Shown here in pieces: positions 7,778 to 16,657 of a DNA stretch of 45,002 nucleotides. The stretch is from NCBI GenBank assembly GCA_004562765.1, contig SFRL01000035.1:1-45002 (forward strand). The letters are read 5' to 3'. The translations under genes were made by a program, and so were the position numbers. Numbering within the stretch: position 1 is the stretch's first letter; each line of letters opens with the position of its first letter. The stretch is from a bacterium. Its GTDB lineage: Bacteria > Bacillota > Clostridia > Lachnospirales > Lachnospiraceae. The notes under the pieces are model-generated. The model had not been told where the DNA came from. It did no database searches and saw only the letters and a program-made list of their open reading frames with translations.

Positions 7778-10648
7778 CTATTCACGCTCCGAATGAATCT
7801 TATCCAGCATCTGTGACGCAGTTTTTATACACTCCTCAAATTCCAGTTGAAACTCCTGCTCCCGCAATGTCTGCAGGCTGTTCTTCAGATCCGCGCTGCA
7901 ATTGCAGGCCTGCAGTTTCTCTGCGATCGCATCAGACCTGTCATAGTCATATGACTGCAATGCCTCGATCAGCTCCAAAAGCAACTGTTCCAATGAGGAT
8001 TCCGTCACCTGTTGCTGTCCCTCTGACTCACATCCGTAATAGGTCTGCAACGCCGCCTGCAATTTTCTCATCTGTTCCATAAGTGCCGGATGAAGCCGTT
8101 CGATCGACTGCGCATCCTGTTCGATTGCCTTCTGTTCCAGCAGTTTGGACAGCTGGGAAACCATTACTGCACCCACTGATGCATTTGTACTTTTTAGGGC
8201 ATGCACCTTGATCCGGTACGCTGCCATTCCCTCTTCATTATATATGTTTTGGTATAGTTCCGTCAATTGATTCAGATCAGAATTCATTGCACGATAAATG
8301 TTTTTCAGTGTCAACAGCAGCACATCATCGTCCGGGATATAAATATGGGCATAATTCCAGTCAATTCCATCGATTTCCGGAAGCACGCACGCTTCTTCCC
8401 CGGAATCGTTCGACGATTCAGAAACATTCGTCTCCTGATCTGCAAAGGTTGCCCCCGTTTCCTGTTCCGGCATAACTTCCACCAGTCCCTTCGGAAGAAG
8501 CTCCATGATCAAAAGCTCCAGCTTTTCTGAGACGATCGGTTTGGGCACATATCCGTCAAAACCGAGTTCCATATATCTTTCTTTGGCTCCGGTAACTGCA
8601 TTCGCTGTCAAAGCCACCACCGGAGTCTGTGCACAGCGATTGTCCTCCATTGCCCGCATGCGCTGCAGCGTCTCTATACCATCCATATCCGGCATCATGT
8701 GATCCAGAAAGATCAGATCAAAATGTTCCTTTTGTACTGCTTCCAGACACGCTGCACCGGAATCTGCCTCCGTGATCTGAACCCTTGTCTGTTTCAACAG
8801 ATTGCAGAATACCATCCGGTTCGTATCATTGTCATCCACGACCAGCAATTTTGCCTGCGGAGCCTGAAATTTGCACCGATAGGCATTTCCCTGATGCATA
8901 TGCCGGATCCGCTCCTCGTAATCACCGATCTTTTCCGCAGAAACGGCCTGCTGGGACAGCTCAAAAGAAAACGTGCTTCCCTCCCCGTAAACACTGCGCA
9001 CATGCAGCTGGCTTCCCATCAGATGCAGAAGATCACTCACAATGCTCATGCCAAGCCCTGTGCCCTCAATATTACGGTTTCTGGACACCTCGATCCGCTC
9101 AAACGCCTCACACAGCTTTGGCAGATCCTTTTCCTTGATACCGATGCCTGTGTCACTGACCTCAAAATATAAAAACGTCTCACCATCCCTGCTGTGATCC
9201 TCCACCGTAAAACGGATCTCCCCCTCATGCGTATATTTCACCGCATTGTTCAAAAGGTTCGTGAGGATCTGACGGATCCGTACATCATCGCCATACAAAT
9301 GATTCGGCAGATTCTCATCTACGTTGATCAGGAGTTCCAGTCCCTTATCCTCAGCTTTCAGATAGATCGCATTCACTACATCATTCAGCAGGCTGTCCAA
9401 CTCATACTCCATCGGCAGGATCTCCAGCTTTCCGGACTCGATCTTTGAGGAATCCAGAATGTCATTGATCAGGCTGAGCAGCGTATTCGCAGCCGCCTTA
9501 ATATTCATTGCATATTTTTTGACAACAGGATCTCTGCCCTCACGCAGGATCATCTCATCCATACCGATCACAACGTTGATCGGTGTACGGATCTCATGCG
9601 ACATACGCGCCAGAAAATCTGATTTTGCGCGATTTGCCATCTCCGCAATGACCATCTGACGCTCCAGCTCTACCGCATGATTATAATTTTCCGTCACATC
9701 ATTGACCACGTACATATCACCATAGCCGATACCGTTCTTCTCGATCTCCTTTTTCCGGATCTCATAGATATGATTGCCTCTGCTGAATCGTTCTCCCAGC
9801 TCATAATATTTTTGCAGCGTCTCGTATACATCATGCACACGGTACATACCATCCGCCGCAAAGATCTGCCGCAGCTGCTGATTGTCATAAATGATCCGGC
9901 CGTCCGGGGCAACCACCAGAATCCCCTGCGCGATCTCATCCGCGATCGTGTCCTTTGCCACCTCCAGCGCATCCAGCATATTGTATTTCATCACACAGAT
10001 CTGGAGGATGATATTTCCGATCAGATAGGCAGGAAGCGTTGTATCATAGCCACCCGTAATTCCTGTAAAATAAACGATCAGTCCCACAGCGCCGATCAGA
10101 ATGATCGCATCCAGATAAAACGCACATCTCTGTTCATCCCGCGTGCGCATGTCCTTGTACTTTATAACACTGAGCAACAGTCCCGTAAGGAAATAAAAAA
10201 AGATCAGTACCGTGTTTATAATATAAAACGGTCCGTGACCGAACACCAGACGCGGAAAATATCCCTCATCCACAAATTTCATACTGCTGTAAAACAAGTT
10301 GTGATGGTCACATGTCAGCACGAGCAAGCTGATACACACATGAAACACACACAACGCATATTTCAACAGATATGGTATATGTACCCGGTAAAAATAGAGC
10401 AGAAACAAAAAGATTGCAAGTAGAATATAAGGCTTTCCTATGTAAGAAAATTTGACTGCTATAAGGGCGGTCTCCGCTGTAGATGCCTGCATCATTAACA
10501 AGCACCCAACGTGATTGACCAGCGTTGCGAGCTCAATGATCAAAAGCATTCTTTGCAGGTTGGATGGTCTGTATAACAACAGAACCATCACCTGCACAAA
10601 AATAATTATAATTCCCAGATACTGTATCCCTATAAAGAATGATAACAT
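7778..10648 (-). CDS. Membrane hybrid histidine kinase with 7TM-like sensor, PAS-like, HisKA, HATPase, REC and HPt domains
   Basis: Sensor kinase of 956 residues. About seven hydrophobic segments fill residues 1-225. A PAS-like segment follows (about 235-325, GILVVAPDGRIIYDN). Then come HisKA with His351 in MSHEIRTPINV, a HATPase_c domain (LLNNAVKYT, DTGIGI and GTGLGMSIV boxes), a receiver (about 598-720) with Asp649 in LIFLDHMMPDMDG, and a C-terminal HPt domain with His816 in KVHALKSTNAS. A complete His-Asp-His relay is thus present in one chain, with the downstream receiver protein as the likely final Asp. The gene begins only 7 bases after carB, with its GGTGAG site overlapping the carB stop. 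It is therefore a downstream member of the carAB operon. The sensed signal is unknown. Confidence 0.9.
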   Translation of the reverse strand: MLSFFIGIQYLGIIIIFVQVMVLLLYRPSNLQRMLLIIELATLVNHVGCLLMMQASTAETALIAVKFSYIGKPYILLAIFLFLLYFYRVHIPYLLKYALCVFHVCISLLVLTCDHHNLFYSSMKFVDEGYFPRLVFGHGPFYIINTVLIFFYFLTGLLLSVIKYKDMRTRDEQRCAFYLDAIILIGAVGLIVYFTGITGGYDTTLPAYLIGNIILQICVMKYNMLDALEVAKDTIADEIAQGILVVAPDGRIIYDNQQLRQIFAADGMYRVHDVYETLQKYYELGERFSRGNHIYEIRKKEIEKNGIGYGDMYVVNDVTENYNHAVELERQMVIAEMANRAKSDFLARMSHEIRTPINVVIGMDEMILREGRDPVVKKYAMNIKAAANTLLSLINDILDSSKIESGKLEILPMEYELDSLLNDVVNAIYLKAEDKGLELLINVDENLPNHLYGDDVRIRQILTNLLNNAVKYTHEGEIRFTVEDHSRDGETFLYFEVSDTGIGIKEKDLPKLCEAFERIEVSRNRNIEGTGLGMSIVSDLLHLMGSQLHVRSVYGEGSTFSFELSQQAVSAEKIGDYEERIRHMHQGNAYRCKFQAPQAKLLVVDDNDTNRMVFCNLLKQTRVQITEADSGAACLEAVQKEHFDLIFLDHMMPDMDGIETLQRMRAMEDNRCAQTPVVALTANAVTGAKERYMELGFDGYVPKPIVSEKLELLIMELLPKGLVEVMPEQETGATFADQETNVSESSNDSGEEACVLPEIDGIDWNYAHIYIPDDDVLLLTLKNIYRAMNSDLNQLTELYQNIYNEEGMAAYRIKVHALKSTNASVGAVMVSQLSKLLEQKAIEQDAQSIERLHPALMEQMRKLQAALQTYYGCESEGQQQVTESSLEQLLLELIEALQSYDYDRSDAIAEKLQACNCSADLKNSLQTLREQEFQLEFEECIKTASQMLDKIHSERE

Positions 10649-10655
10649 ATCTCAC

Positions 10656-13600
10656 CTAATCCAGAGTTGCGATATCAACGACTGTCAGATCCTTTGCTCC
10701 CGCTTCCAGAGAACTTGCCAGTGCATTGGCAGTATCCATGGAAGTAATTACGTTCACACCTGTCTCGATAGCGGTTCGACGGATCAGGAAACCATCACGG
10801 CTCTTGTCTCGCCCCTGCGTCGGTGTATTGATGACCAGATCGATCTTGTGACCCAACAGAAGGTCCATAACGGTCGGAGACTCCTGATGGATCTTGTTGA
10901 CCTTACGTGCCTTCACGCCCTGCTCCTTCAGATACTCAGCGGTATGTCTTGTCGCATAGATCGTGTAACCAAGCGCCTCAAAACGCTTTGCTACCTCTGC
11001 TGCCTCCGGCTGATCGGCTTTTTTGACTGTAATGATCATCTGCTTATGCTTCGGCAGTTCTACTCCTGCGCCTAAGAACGCTTTATAAAGTGCCTCGTCG
11101 AAGTTCTTTGCGATACCAAGACACTCACCGGTAGATTTCATCTCCGGTCCCAGTGAGATCTCCGCGCCACGGATCTTCTCGAAGGAGAATACCGGCATTT
11201 TGATCGCAAAATAATCCGCTGCGGGCTGCAATCCCGGCTCATAGCCAAGATCTTTGATCTTCTTTCCGAGGATCACATCGGTTGCCAGATCCACGATCGG
11301 AATTCCGGTCACCTTGCTGATGTAAGGTACGGTACGTGAAGATCTCGGGTTTACCTCGATGACATACACCTCGTTACCGACTGCGATAAACTGAATATTG
11401 ATGAGTCCCTTGACATGCAGTGCCTTTGCCAGTCTGCGGGAGTACTCCGCGATCGTATCCTTGACTTCCTCACTCACCGTCGGAGCGGGATATACGGAGA
11501 TACTGTCTCCGGAATGCACACCGGTACGCTCGATATGCTCCATGATACCGGGAATCAGGATATCGGTGCCGTCGCATACCGCATCGACCTCCAGCTCTTT
11601 ACCCATCAGGTATTTATCCACAAGGATCGGATGATCCTGCTCGATCCGGTTGATGATCTCCATAAATTCTTCGATCTCTTCATCGGAATATGCGATCTGC
11701 ATACCCTGGCCGCCAAGCACGTAGGAAGGGCGCACCAGTACCGGATAACCCAGCTCGTTTGCGACCTTTTTTGCCTCCTCGGCGGTAAATACAGTTCCTC
11801 CGGCTGCTCTGGGGATCTCCGTCTCCTGTAAAATACGGTCAAACAGCTCTCTGTCCTCCGCCGCATCCACATCCTCCGGCGCGGTTCCGAGGATCGGCAC
11901 GCCCATTTTCTGCAGGCTCTCCGTCAGCTTGATGGCTGTCTGTCCACCGAACTGTACGACTGCTCCGTCCGGTTTTTCGATATTTACGACATTCTCCACG
12001 TCTTCCGGAGTCAACGGCTCAAAATACAGCTTGTCCGCGATATCGAAGTCCGTGCTGACCGTCTCCGGGTTATTGTTGATGATGATCGTCTCATAGCCCG
12101 CCTTCGCAAACGCCCATGTGGCATGCACGCTACAGTAATCGAATTCGATACCCTGTCCGATACGGATGGGACCGGAACCCAATACGAGCACTTTTTTCTT
12201 CTTTTCTGTGGTATTCGCTGCCGCCTCATCTTCACTACCGAATACGGAATAGTAGTAGGGAGTCTCCGCGGCAAACTCCGCAGCACAGGTGTCAACCATC
12301 TTGAAAGCCGCATGAATGCCGTTCTCATAACGCATCTTTTTGATCTCGTCTTCGGTCTTTACGTTGTCCGGGAACTCGATGCGCTTTGCCTCAGCCAGCA
12401 GCTCTACCGTCAGTTCCTCCTTCGCCAGGCGCTCCTCCATCTCCACGAGTATCGCGATCTTATCGATAAACCACTCGTCAACCTGCGTAATGTCATGAAT
12501 GGTCTTGTAATTGATTCCTTTTCGGATCGCCTCCGCAATAATATAAATGCGTCGGTCATCCACGATCTTCATGCGCTCGATCAGCTCCTGCTCACTCAGC
12601 GCAGAAAAATCATAAGACTGCAGACAGTCCACATGCTGCTCCAGAGAGCGGATCGCTTTCATCAGCGCGCCCTCAAAGTTGTTGCAGATACTCATGACCT
12701 CTCCGGTCGCCTTCATCTGGGTCGTCAGCGTGTGCTTTGCTGTAATAAATTTATCGAACGGTAAGCGTGGAATCTTAACCACACAGTAGTCCAGCATCGG
12801 CTCAAAGCTCGCATAGGTCTTTCCGGTGATCGCATTTTTGATCTCATCCAGTGTATAGCCAAGAGCGATCTTTGCAGCCACCTTTGCGATCGGATATCCG
12901 GTCGCCTTACTTGCCAGTGCGGAAGAACGGCTGACACGGGGATTTACCTCGATGACGCAGTACTCAAAGGAATCCGGCTTTAAGGCATACTGCACGTTAC
13001 AGCCTCCGGTAATGTTCAGCTCTGTAATGATGTTGAGCGCGGACGTACGCAGCATCTGATATTCCTTGTCTCCCAGTGTCTGCGACGGTGCCACAACGAT
13101 CGAATCACCGGTATGCACACCCACTGGATCGATATTTTCCATGTTACAAACAGTGATGCAGTTTCCGGCAGCATCACGCATCACCTCGTACTCGATCTCT
13201 TTCCAGCCGGCAATACAGCGCTCCACCAGTACCTGTCCCACACGGCTCAAACGGAGTCCGTTGGAAAGGATCTCGATCAGTTCTGTCTCATTATGGGCGA
13301 TTCCGCCGCCGCTGCCGCCCAGCGTATAAGCAGGACGCAGTACGACCGGGTAACCGATGGTGTTCGTAAACTTGATACCATCCTCCACATTCTCTACCAC
13401 GAGCGAAGCTGCGACCGGCTCGCCGATCTTCTCCATTGTGTCCTTAAATTCCTGACGGTCCTCCGCTTTTTTGATCGTCTCAGAGGTTGTTCCGATCAGG
13501 CGCACACCGTGCTCTGCCAGAAATCCGCTCTCAGCGAGTTCCATACCCAGATTCAGTCCTGCCTGACCGCCAAGTGTCGGCAACACGCTGTCCGGTTTTT

Positions 13601-13841
13601 CTTTTAAAATGATCTGTTCCAATACCTTCGCAGTCAGTGGCTCAATATAGACCTGATCCGCGATGTTTTTATCTGTCATGATCGTTGCGGGATTTGAGTT
13701 TACAAGACATACCTCGATACCCTCCTCCTTTAAGGAGCGGCATGCCTGTGTGCCCGCGTAGTCAAACTCCGCCGCCTGTCCGATGACGATGGGGCCGGAG
13801 CCGATCACCAGTACCTTTTTAATATCTTTATTCTTCGGCAT
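10656..13841 (-). CDS. carB: Carbamoyl-phosphate synthase large subunit (operon copy)
   Basis: Full-length 1061-residue subunit with the expected order. The first ATP-grasp half contains VLVIGSGPIVIGQAAEFDYA and GYPVVLRPAYTLGGSGGG. The second contains VLVLGSGPIRIGQGIEFDYC and GYPVLVRPSYVLGGQGMQ. A C-terminal MGS-like allosteric domain contains ATRHTAEYL, VNKIHQESP and INTPTQGRD. It follows carA after 2 bases, with GGAGGAAACTAATC as ribosome site, so the two subunits are made together. Kinase and receiver genes follow without a terminator. The INTPT segment resembles the pyrimidine-type CPSase of other Firmicutes, which suggests nucleotide control, but this is inference. It is the second carB in the window and is clearly diverged from the copy at 3712-6936. 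Confidence 0.96.
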   Translation of the reverse strand: MPKNKDIKKVLVIGSGPIVIGQAAEFDYAGTQACRSLKEEGIEVCLVNSNPATIMTDKNIADQVYIEPLTAKVLEQIILKEKPDSVLPTLGGQAGLNLGMELAESGFLAEHGVRLIGTTSETIKKAEDRQEFKDTMEKIGEPVAASLVVENVEDGIKFTNTIGYPVVLRPAYTLGGSGGGIAHNETELIEILSNGLRLSRVGQVLVERCIAGWKEIEYEVMRDAAGNCITVCNMENIDPVGVHTGDSIVVAPSQTLGDKEYQMLRTSALNIITELNITGGCNVQYALKPDSFEYCVIEVNPRVSRSSALASKATGYPIAKVAAKIALGYTLDEIKNAITGKTYASFEPMLDYCVVKIPRLPFDKFITAKHTLTTQMKATGEVMSICNNFEGALMKAIRSLEQHVDCLQSYDFSALSEQELIERMKIVDDRRIYIIAEAIRKGINYKTIHDITQVDEWFIDKIAILVEMEERLAKEELTVELLAEAKRIEFPDNVKTEDEIKKMRYENGIHAAFKMVDTCAAEFAAETPYYYSVFGSEDEAAANTTEKKKKVLVLGSGPIRIGQGIEFDYCSVHATWAFAKAGYETIIINNNPETVSTDFDIADKLYFEPLTPEDVENVVNIEKPDGAVVQFGGQTAIKLTESLQKMGVPILGTAPEDVDAAEDRELFDRILQETEIPRAAGGTVFTAEEAKKVANELGYPVLVRPSYVLGGQGMQIAYSDEEIEEFMEIINRIEQDHPILVDKYLMGKELEVDAVCDGTDILIPGIMEHIERTGVHSGDSISVYPAPTVSEEVKDTIAEYSRRLAKALHVKGLINIQFIAVGNEVYVIEVNPRSSRTVPYISKVTGIPIVDLATDVILGKKIKDLGYEPGLQPAADYFAIKMPVFSFEKIRGAEISLGPEMKSTGECLGIAKNFDEALYKAFLGAGVELPKHKQMIITVKKADQPEAAEVAKRFEALGYTIYATRHTAEYLKEQGVKARKVNKIHQESPTVMDLLLGHKIDLVINTPTQGRDKSRDGFLIRRTAIETGVNVITSMDTANALASSLEAGAKDLTVVDIATLD

Positions 13842-13843
13842 GA

Positions 13844-14914
13844 TTAGTTTCCTCCCATCATCTCAATAAATCTGTCAAATAAATACGCGCTGTCCTGCGG
13901 TCCGGGGCATGCCTCCGGGTGGAACTGCACAGTAAAGATCTGTTTTCCGACATATTCCAGTCCCTCGTTGGTGCCGTCGTTAACATTCAAAAATGCAGGC
14001 TTTGCCACGGACGGATCCAGTTTGTCCGTGTCGACCACGTAACCGTGATTCTGTGAAGATATATATACCCGTCCGGTCTTCAGATCCTTCACCGGATGAT
14101 TGCCACCACGGTGACCGTATTTCAGCTTGTGGGTGTCCGCACCGGTCGCCAGAGCCATGAGCTGATGCCCGAGACAGATCGCAAAGATCGGCACATCGGA
14201 ATCGTAGAGTTTTTTGATCTCTTTGATGATATCCGTACATGACTTCGGATCTCCCGGTCCATTGGAGAGCATGATGCCGTCGGGCTTTGCCGCAAGGATC
14301 TCCTCTGCCGGTGTGTGTGCCGGGTAGATCGTCACCTCACAGCCTCGCTTATTCAATGATCGCGCAATATTCTGCTTTGCACCGAAATCCAGCAGTGCCA
14401 CTTTCTTTCCGTTGCCCTTTAACACAGAGGGCTCGCTGCAGGTCACTTCGTCCACAACGTTGCCCACCTCATATGCGGCAAGCTGAGGCAGGATCTTCTC
14501 CAGGTCATAGTTCTCGTCGGTGGTGATCATGCCGTTCATCGTTCCCTTTTCACGCAGCAGCTTTGTGAGCGCACGGGTATCGATACCTGCAATGCCGGGA
14601 ATATCATGTTTTTTCAAAAAGTCCTGAATGCTTCCCTCACAGCGGAAATTGCTGGCAGTTCTGGATAACTCGCGCGTGATGAATCCTTTCACCCACGGTT
14701 TCTTTGATTCCATGTCACTGAAATTGATGCCATAATTTCCGATCAGCGGATAGGTCATGGTCACTGCCTGTCCTGCGTAGGACGGGTCTGTCAGCACCTC
14801 CAGATAGCCTGTCATGGAGGTATTGAACACGATCTCGCTGATCACTTCTTTCTGGGAACCGATGCTGGTTCCTGTAAAAATGTGTCCATCTTCAAGTATG
14901 AGAAAAGCCTTCAT
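13844..14914 (-). CDS. carA: Carbamoyl-phosphate synthase small (glutaminase) subunit
   Basis: Glutamine amidotransferase subunit that hydrolyses glutamine and channels ammonia to CarB. The N-terminal CPSase domain starts MKAFLILEDGHIFTG. The C-terminal class I amidotransferase domain has the nucleophile Cys in FAICLGHQLMALATG, the conserved SSQNHGY segment, and the His/Glu pair in VQFHPEACPGPQD. The start is placed at ATG 14914, preceded by AAAGGATAAAGAAA. A frame open seven codons earlier (MRERIKK) lacks a ribosome site. Length is 356 residues, as usual. It is first in the carA-carB-kinase-receiver operon, with a promoter 31 bases upstream. No PyrR-type attenuator or arginine box is visible. 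Confidence 0.96.
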   Translation of the reverse strand: MKAFLILEDGHIFTGTSIGSQKEVISEIVFNTSMTGYLEVLTDPSYAGQAVTMTYPLIGNYGINFSDMESKKPWVKGFITRELSRTASNFRCEGSIQDFLKKHDIPGIAGIDTRALTKLLREKGTMNGMITTDENYDLEKILPQLAAYEVGNVVDEVTCSEPSVLKGNGKKVALLDFGAKQNIARSLNKRGCEVTIYPAHTPAEEILAAKPDGIMLSNGPGDPKSCTDIIKEIKKLYDSDVPIFAICLGHQLMALATGADTHKLKYGHRGGNHPVKDLKTGRVYISSQNHGYVVDTDKLDPSVAKPAFLNVNDGTNEGLEYVGKQIFTVQFHPEACPGPQDSAYLFDRFIEMMGGN

Positions 14915-14944
14915 TTTCTTTATCCTTTCACGCAAATTTTTTTT

Positions 14945-14973
14945 ATTTTATTACATTATTCTCTATATTTCAA
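14945..14973 (-). promoter_or_regulatory. Promoter of the carAB operon
   Basis: On the minus strand TTGAAA (14973-14968) and TAAAAT (14950-14945) are separated by 17 bases, a good housekeeping-type arrangement. The implied leader is only about 30 bases long and leaves no room for an attenuator. Confidence 0.6.
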
Positions 14974-15055
14974 GTTATAATCTTCGGAGTTTTTTCAAAT
15001 TTTTAACTGCCCAGTCACTGATACTGTGCCAGAGTTCTGGGTGAGACATTTCACG

Positions 15056-15139
15056 ACCTATTATGCTTAACGGGTAAATCACGCGAGCGGCACAGAGTCA
15101 AAGCAAAACCGACTTTGCTCTGCTGCCTGATTACTGGCT
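15056..15139 (+). repeat. Truncated copy (A1) of the structured palindromic repeat
   Basis: It shares TTATGC, CGGGTAAATCACGCGA, GGCACAGAGTC and GCTCTGCTGCC, in the same order and spacing, with the complete copy at 35431-35594. The right arm of the palindrome is missing: similarity stops after ACTGGCT. The inner hairpin (AAGC and GCTT arms within AGAG/CTCT) is kept. It lies in the 440-base gap between the carA promoter and the serS terminator, where no gene was found. Confidence 0.65.
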
Positions 15140-15264
15140 GATATAAGCAGTCTCAAATTTTCAAAATGATTAGGGATGAAATGAAACATCCGTCCACTAC
15201 AGTACTTGTATGTCCGGGCAACAAAGTTTCTTGAGTATGCACACATACTCTGCATGCACTATTC

Positions 15265-15294
15265 GACAGTCATTTATGCGACGGGTTCGCGCGG
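15265..15294 (+). repeat. Arm fragment (A2) of the same repeat family
   Basis: CATTTATGCGACGGGTTCGC matches the arm found at 35717-35739 and the reverse complement of the arm near 35550-35570. Here it lies in direct rather than inverted orientation relative to fragment A1, so A1 and A2 are not one intact palindrome. They look like leftovers of two copies or of a rearrangement. The bases between them (15140-15264) show no gene. Confidence 0.5.
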
Positions 15295-15302
15295 AAAAAA
15301 CA

Positions 15303-15339
15303 TAAAAAGTGCTGTAGGGGTCACGTTGACCCTTACAGC
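15303..15339 (-). terminator. Terminator of the scf-secDF-glyA-serS unit
   Basis: On the minus strand a 13-pair stem, GCTGTAAGGGTCA with TGACCCCTACAGC around a three-base loop, is followed by ACTTTTTATGTTTTTT. It starts 17 bases after the serS stop. Confidence 0.85.
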
Positions 15340-15356
15340 AACTTTATTTGTTACGT

Positions 15357-16646
15357 TTAGTGCTTCGGCGTAAGCTTTGTCATGCCACCCATATAAGGCT
15401 GTAAAACAGTCGGGATATTGACGCTTCCGTCAGCATTTAAATTGTTCTCCAAAAATGCGATCAGCATACGGGGCGGAGCAACCACCGTATTGTTTAAGGT
15501 GTGTGCAAAATACTTATTATTGTCTGCATCCTTCACACGGATCTTCAGACGTCTTGCCTGTGCATCTCCTAAGTTAGAGCAGCTGCCCACCTCAAAATAT
15601 TTCTTCTGACGGGGAGACCACGCCTCCACGTCACAGGATTTTACCTTCAGATCTGCCAGATCACCGGAACAGCACTCAAGGGTACGAACCGGAATATCCA
15701 TGCTGCGGAACAGATCAACGGTGTTCTTCCAGAGCTGGTCATACCAGTACTTGGAATCCTCAGGCTTGCAGACAACGATCATCTCCTGTTTCTCGAACTG
15801 ATGGATACGGTATACACCGCGCTCCTCGATACCATGTGCGCCTTTCTCCTTGCGGAAGCAGGGAGAATAACTGGTCAGTGTATAGGGAAGCTTGTCCTCA
15901 TCGTTGATCGTGTCGATAAATTTACCGATCATGGAATGCTCGGAAGTACCGATCAGGTAGAGATCCTCTCCCTCGATCTTGTACATCATGGCATCCATTT
16001 CCTCAAAGCTCATAACACCGGTCACCACATTGCTGCGGATCATAAACGGCGGTACGCAGTAGGTAAAACCGCGACCGATCATAAAATCTCTCGCATAGGA
16101 GATCACTGCGGAATGAAGTCTCGCGATATCTCCCATAAGATAATAGAAACCGTTACCGGCTACCTTTCCGGCTGCATCGAGATCAATACCGTCAAAACGA
16201 CTCATGATATCGGTGTGATAAGGGATCTCAAAATCGGGAACCACCGGCTCACCAAACTTCTCGATCTCCACATTGCAGGAATCATCCTCTCCAATGGGAA
16301 CAGAAGGATCGATGATATTGGGGATCATCATCATATCCTTTAATACCTGCTCGGAATAAGTCTTTTCCTGCTCCTCCAGTTCGGCAAGACGCTCTGCAAA
16401 TTCTGCTACCTGCGCTTTTACTGCCTCTGCTTCCTCTTTTTTGCCCTCTTTCATGAGACCGCCGATCTGCTTGGAAAGCTGGTTTCTCTTTGCGCGAAGA
16501 TCATCTGCCTCCTGCTTTGCGGCACGGGATTTTGCATCCAGCTCAATGACTTCATCCACTAACGGGAGCTTCTTATCCTGAAATTTTTTCCTGATGTTCT
16601 CTTTTACCACATCCGGATTCTCGCGTAAAAACTTAATATCAATCAT
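15357..16646 (-). CDS. serS: Seryl-tRNA synthetase (divergent form)
   Basis: Charges tRNA-Ser with serine (class II synthetase, 429 residues). It has the N-terminal tRNA-binding coiled coil (about 30-105, rich in E/K/A heptads), a TxE serine loop (GTSEHSM), motif 2 (CFRKEKGAHGIEERGVYR then HQFEKQEM) and motif 3 (APPRMLIAFLENN). The catalytic domain departs from the common bacterial form: textbook motif 3 reads close to NGSGLAVGR. The sequence around ECCSGDLADLKVKSCDVEAW is Cys-rich. It therefore belongs to a divergent bacterial SerRS subgroup, but all class II motifs are recognisable and it should function. It follows glyA after 11 bases, linking serine metabolism to seryl-tRNA formation. Confidence 0.92.
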   Translation of the reverse strand: MIDIKFLRENPDVVKENIRKKFQDKKLPLVDEVIELDAKSRAAKQEADDLRAKRNQLSKQIGGLMKEGKKEEAEAVKAQVAEFAERLAELEEQEKTYSEQVLKDMMMIPNIIDPSVPIGEDDSCNVEIEKFGEPVVPDFEIPYHTDIMSRFDGIDLDAAGKVAGNGFYYLMGDIARLHSAVISYARDFMIGRGFTYCVPPFMIRSNVVTGVMSFEEMDAMMYKIEGEDLYLIGTSEHSMIGKFIDTINDEDKLPYTLTSYSPCFRKEKGAHGIEERGVYRIHQFEKQEMIVVCKPEDSKYWYDQLWKNTVDLFRSMDIPVRTLECCSGDLADLKVKSCDVEAWSPRQKKYFEVGSCSNLGDAQARRLKIRVKDADNNKYFAHTLNNTVVAPPRMLIAFLENNLNADGSVNIPTVLQPYMGGMTKLTPKH

Positions 16647-16657
16647 AATTTCGCCTC

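Noticed and set aside
13844..14935. Extended starts of carA, mnmA (3580), glgP (28109), glf (38108), the DUF4190-like gene (33672) and the Spo0A-like gene (43741)
   Set aside because: In each case a downstream start matches the family's usual N-terminus or expected length and has a proper Shine-Dalgarno; the extensions have none.
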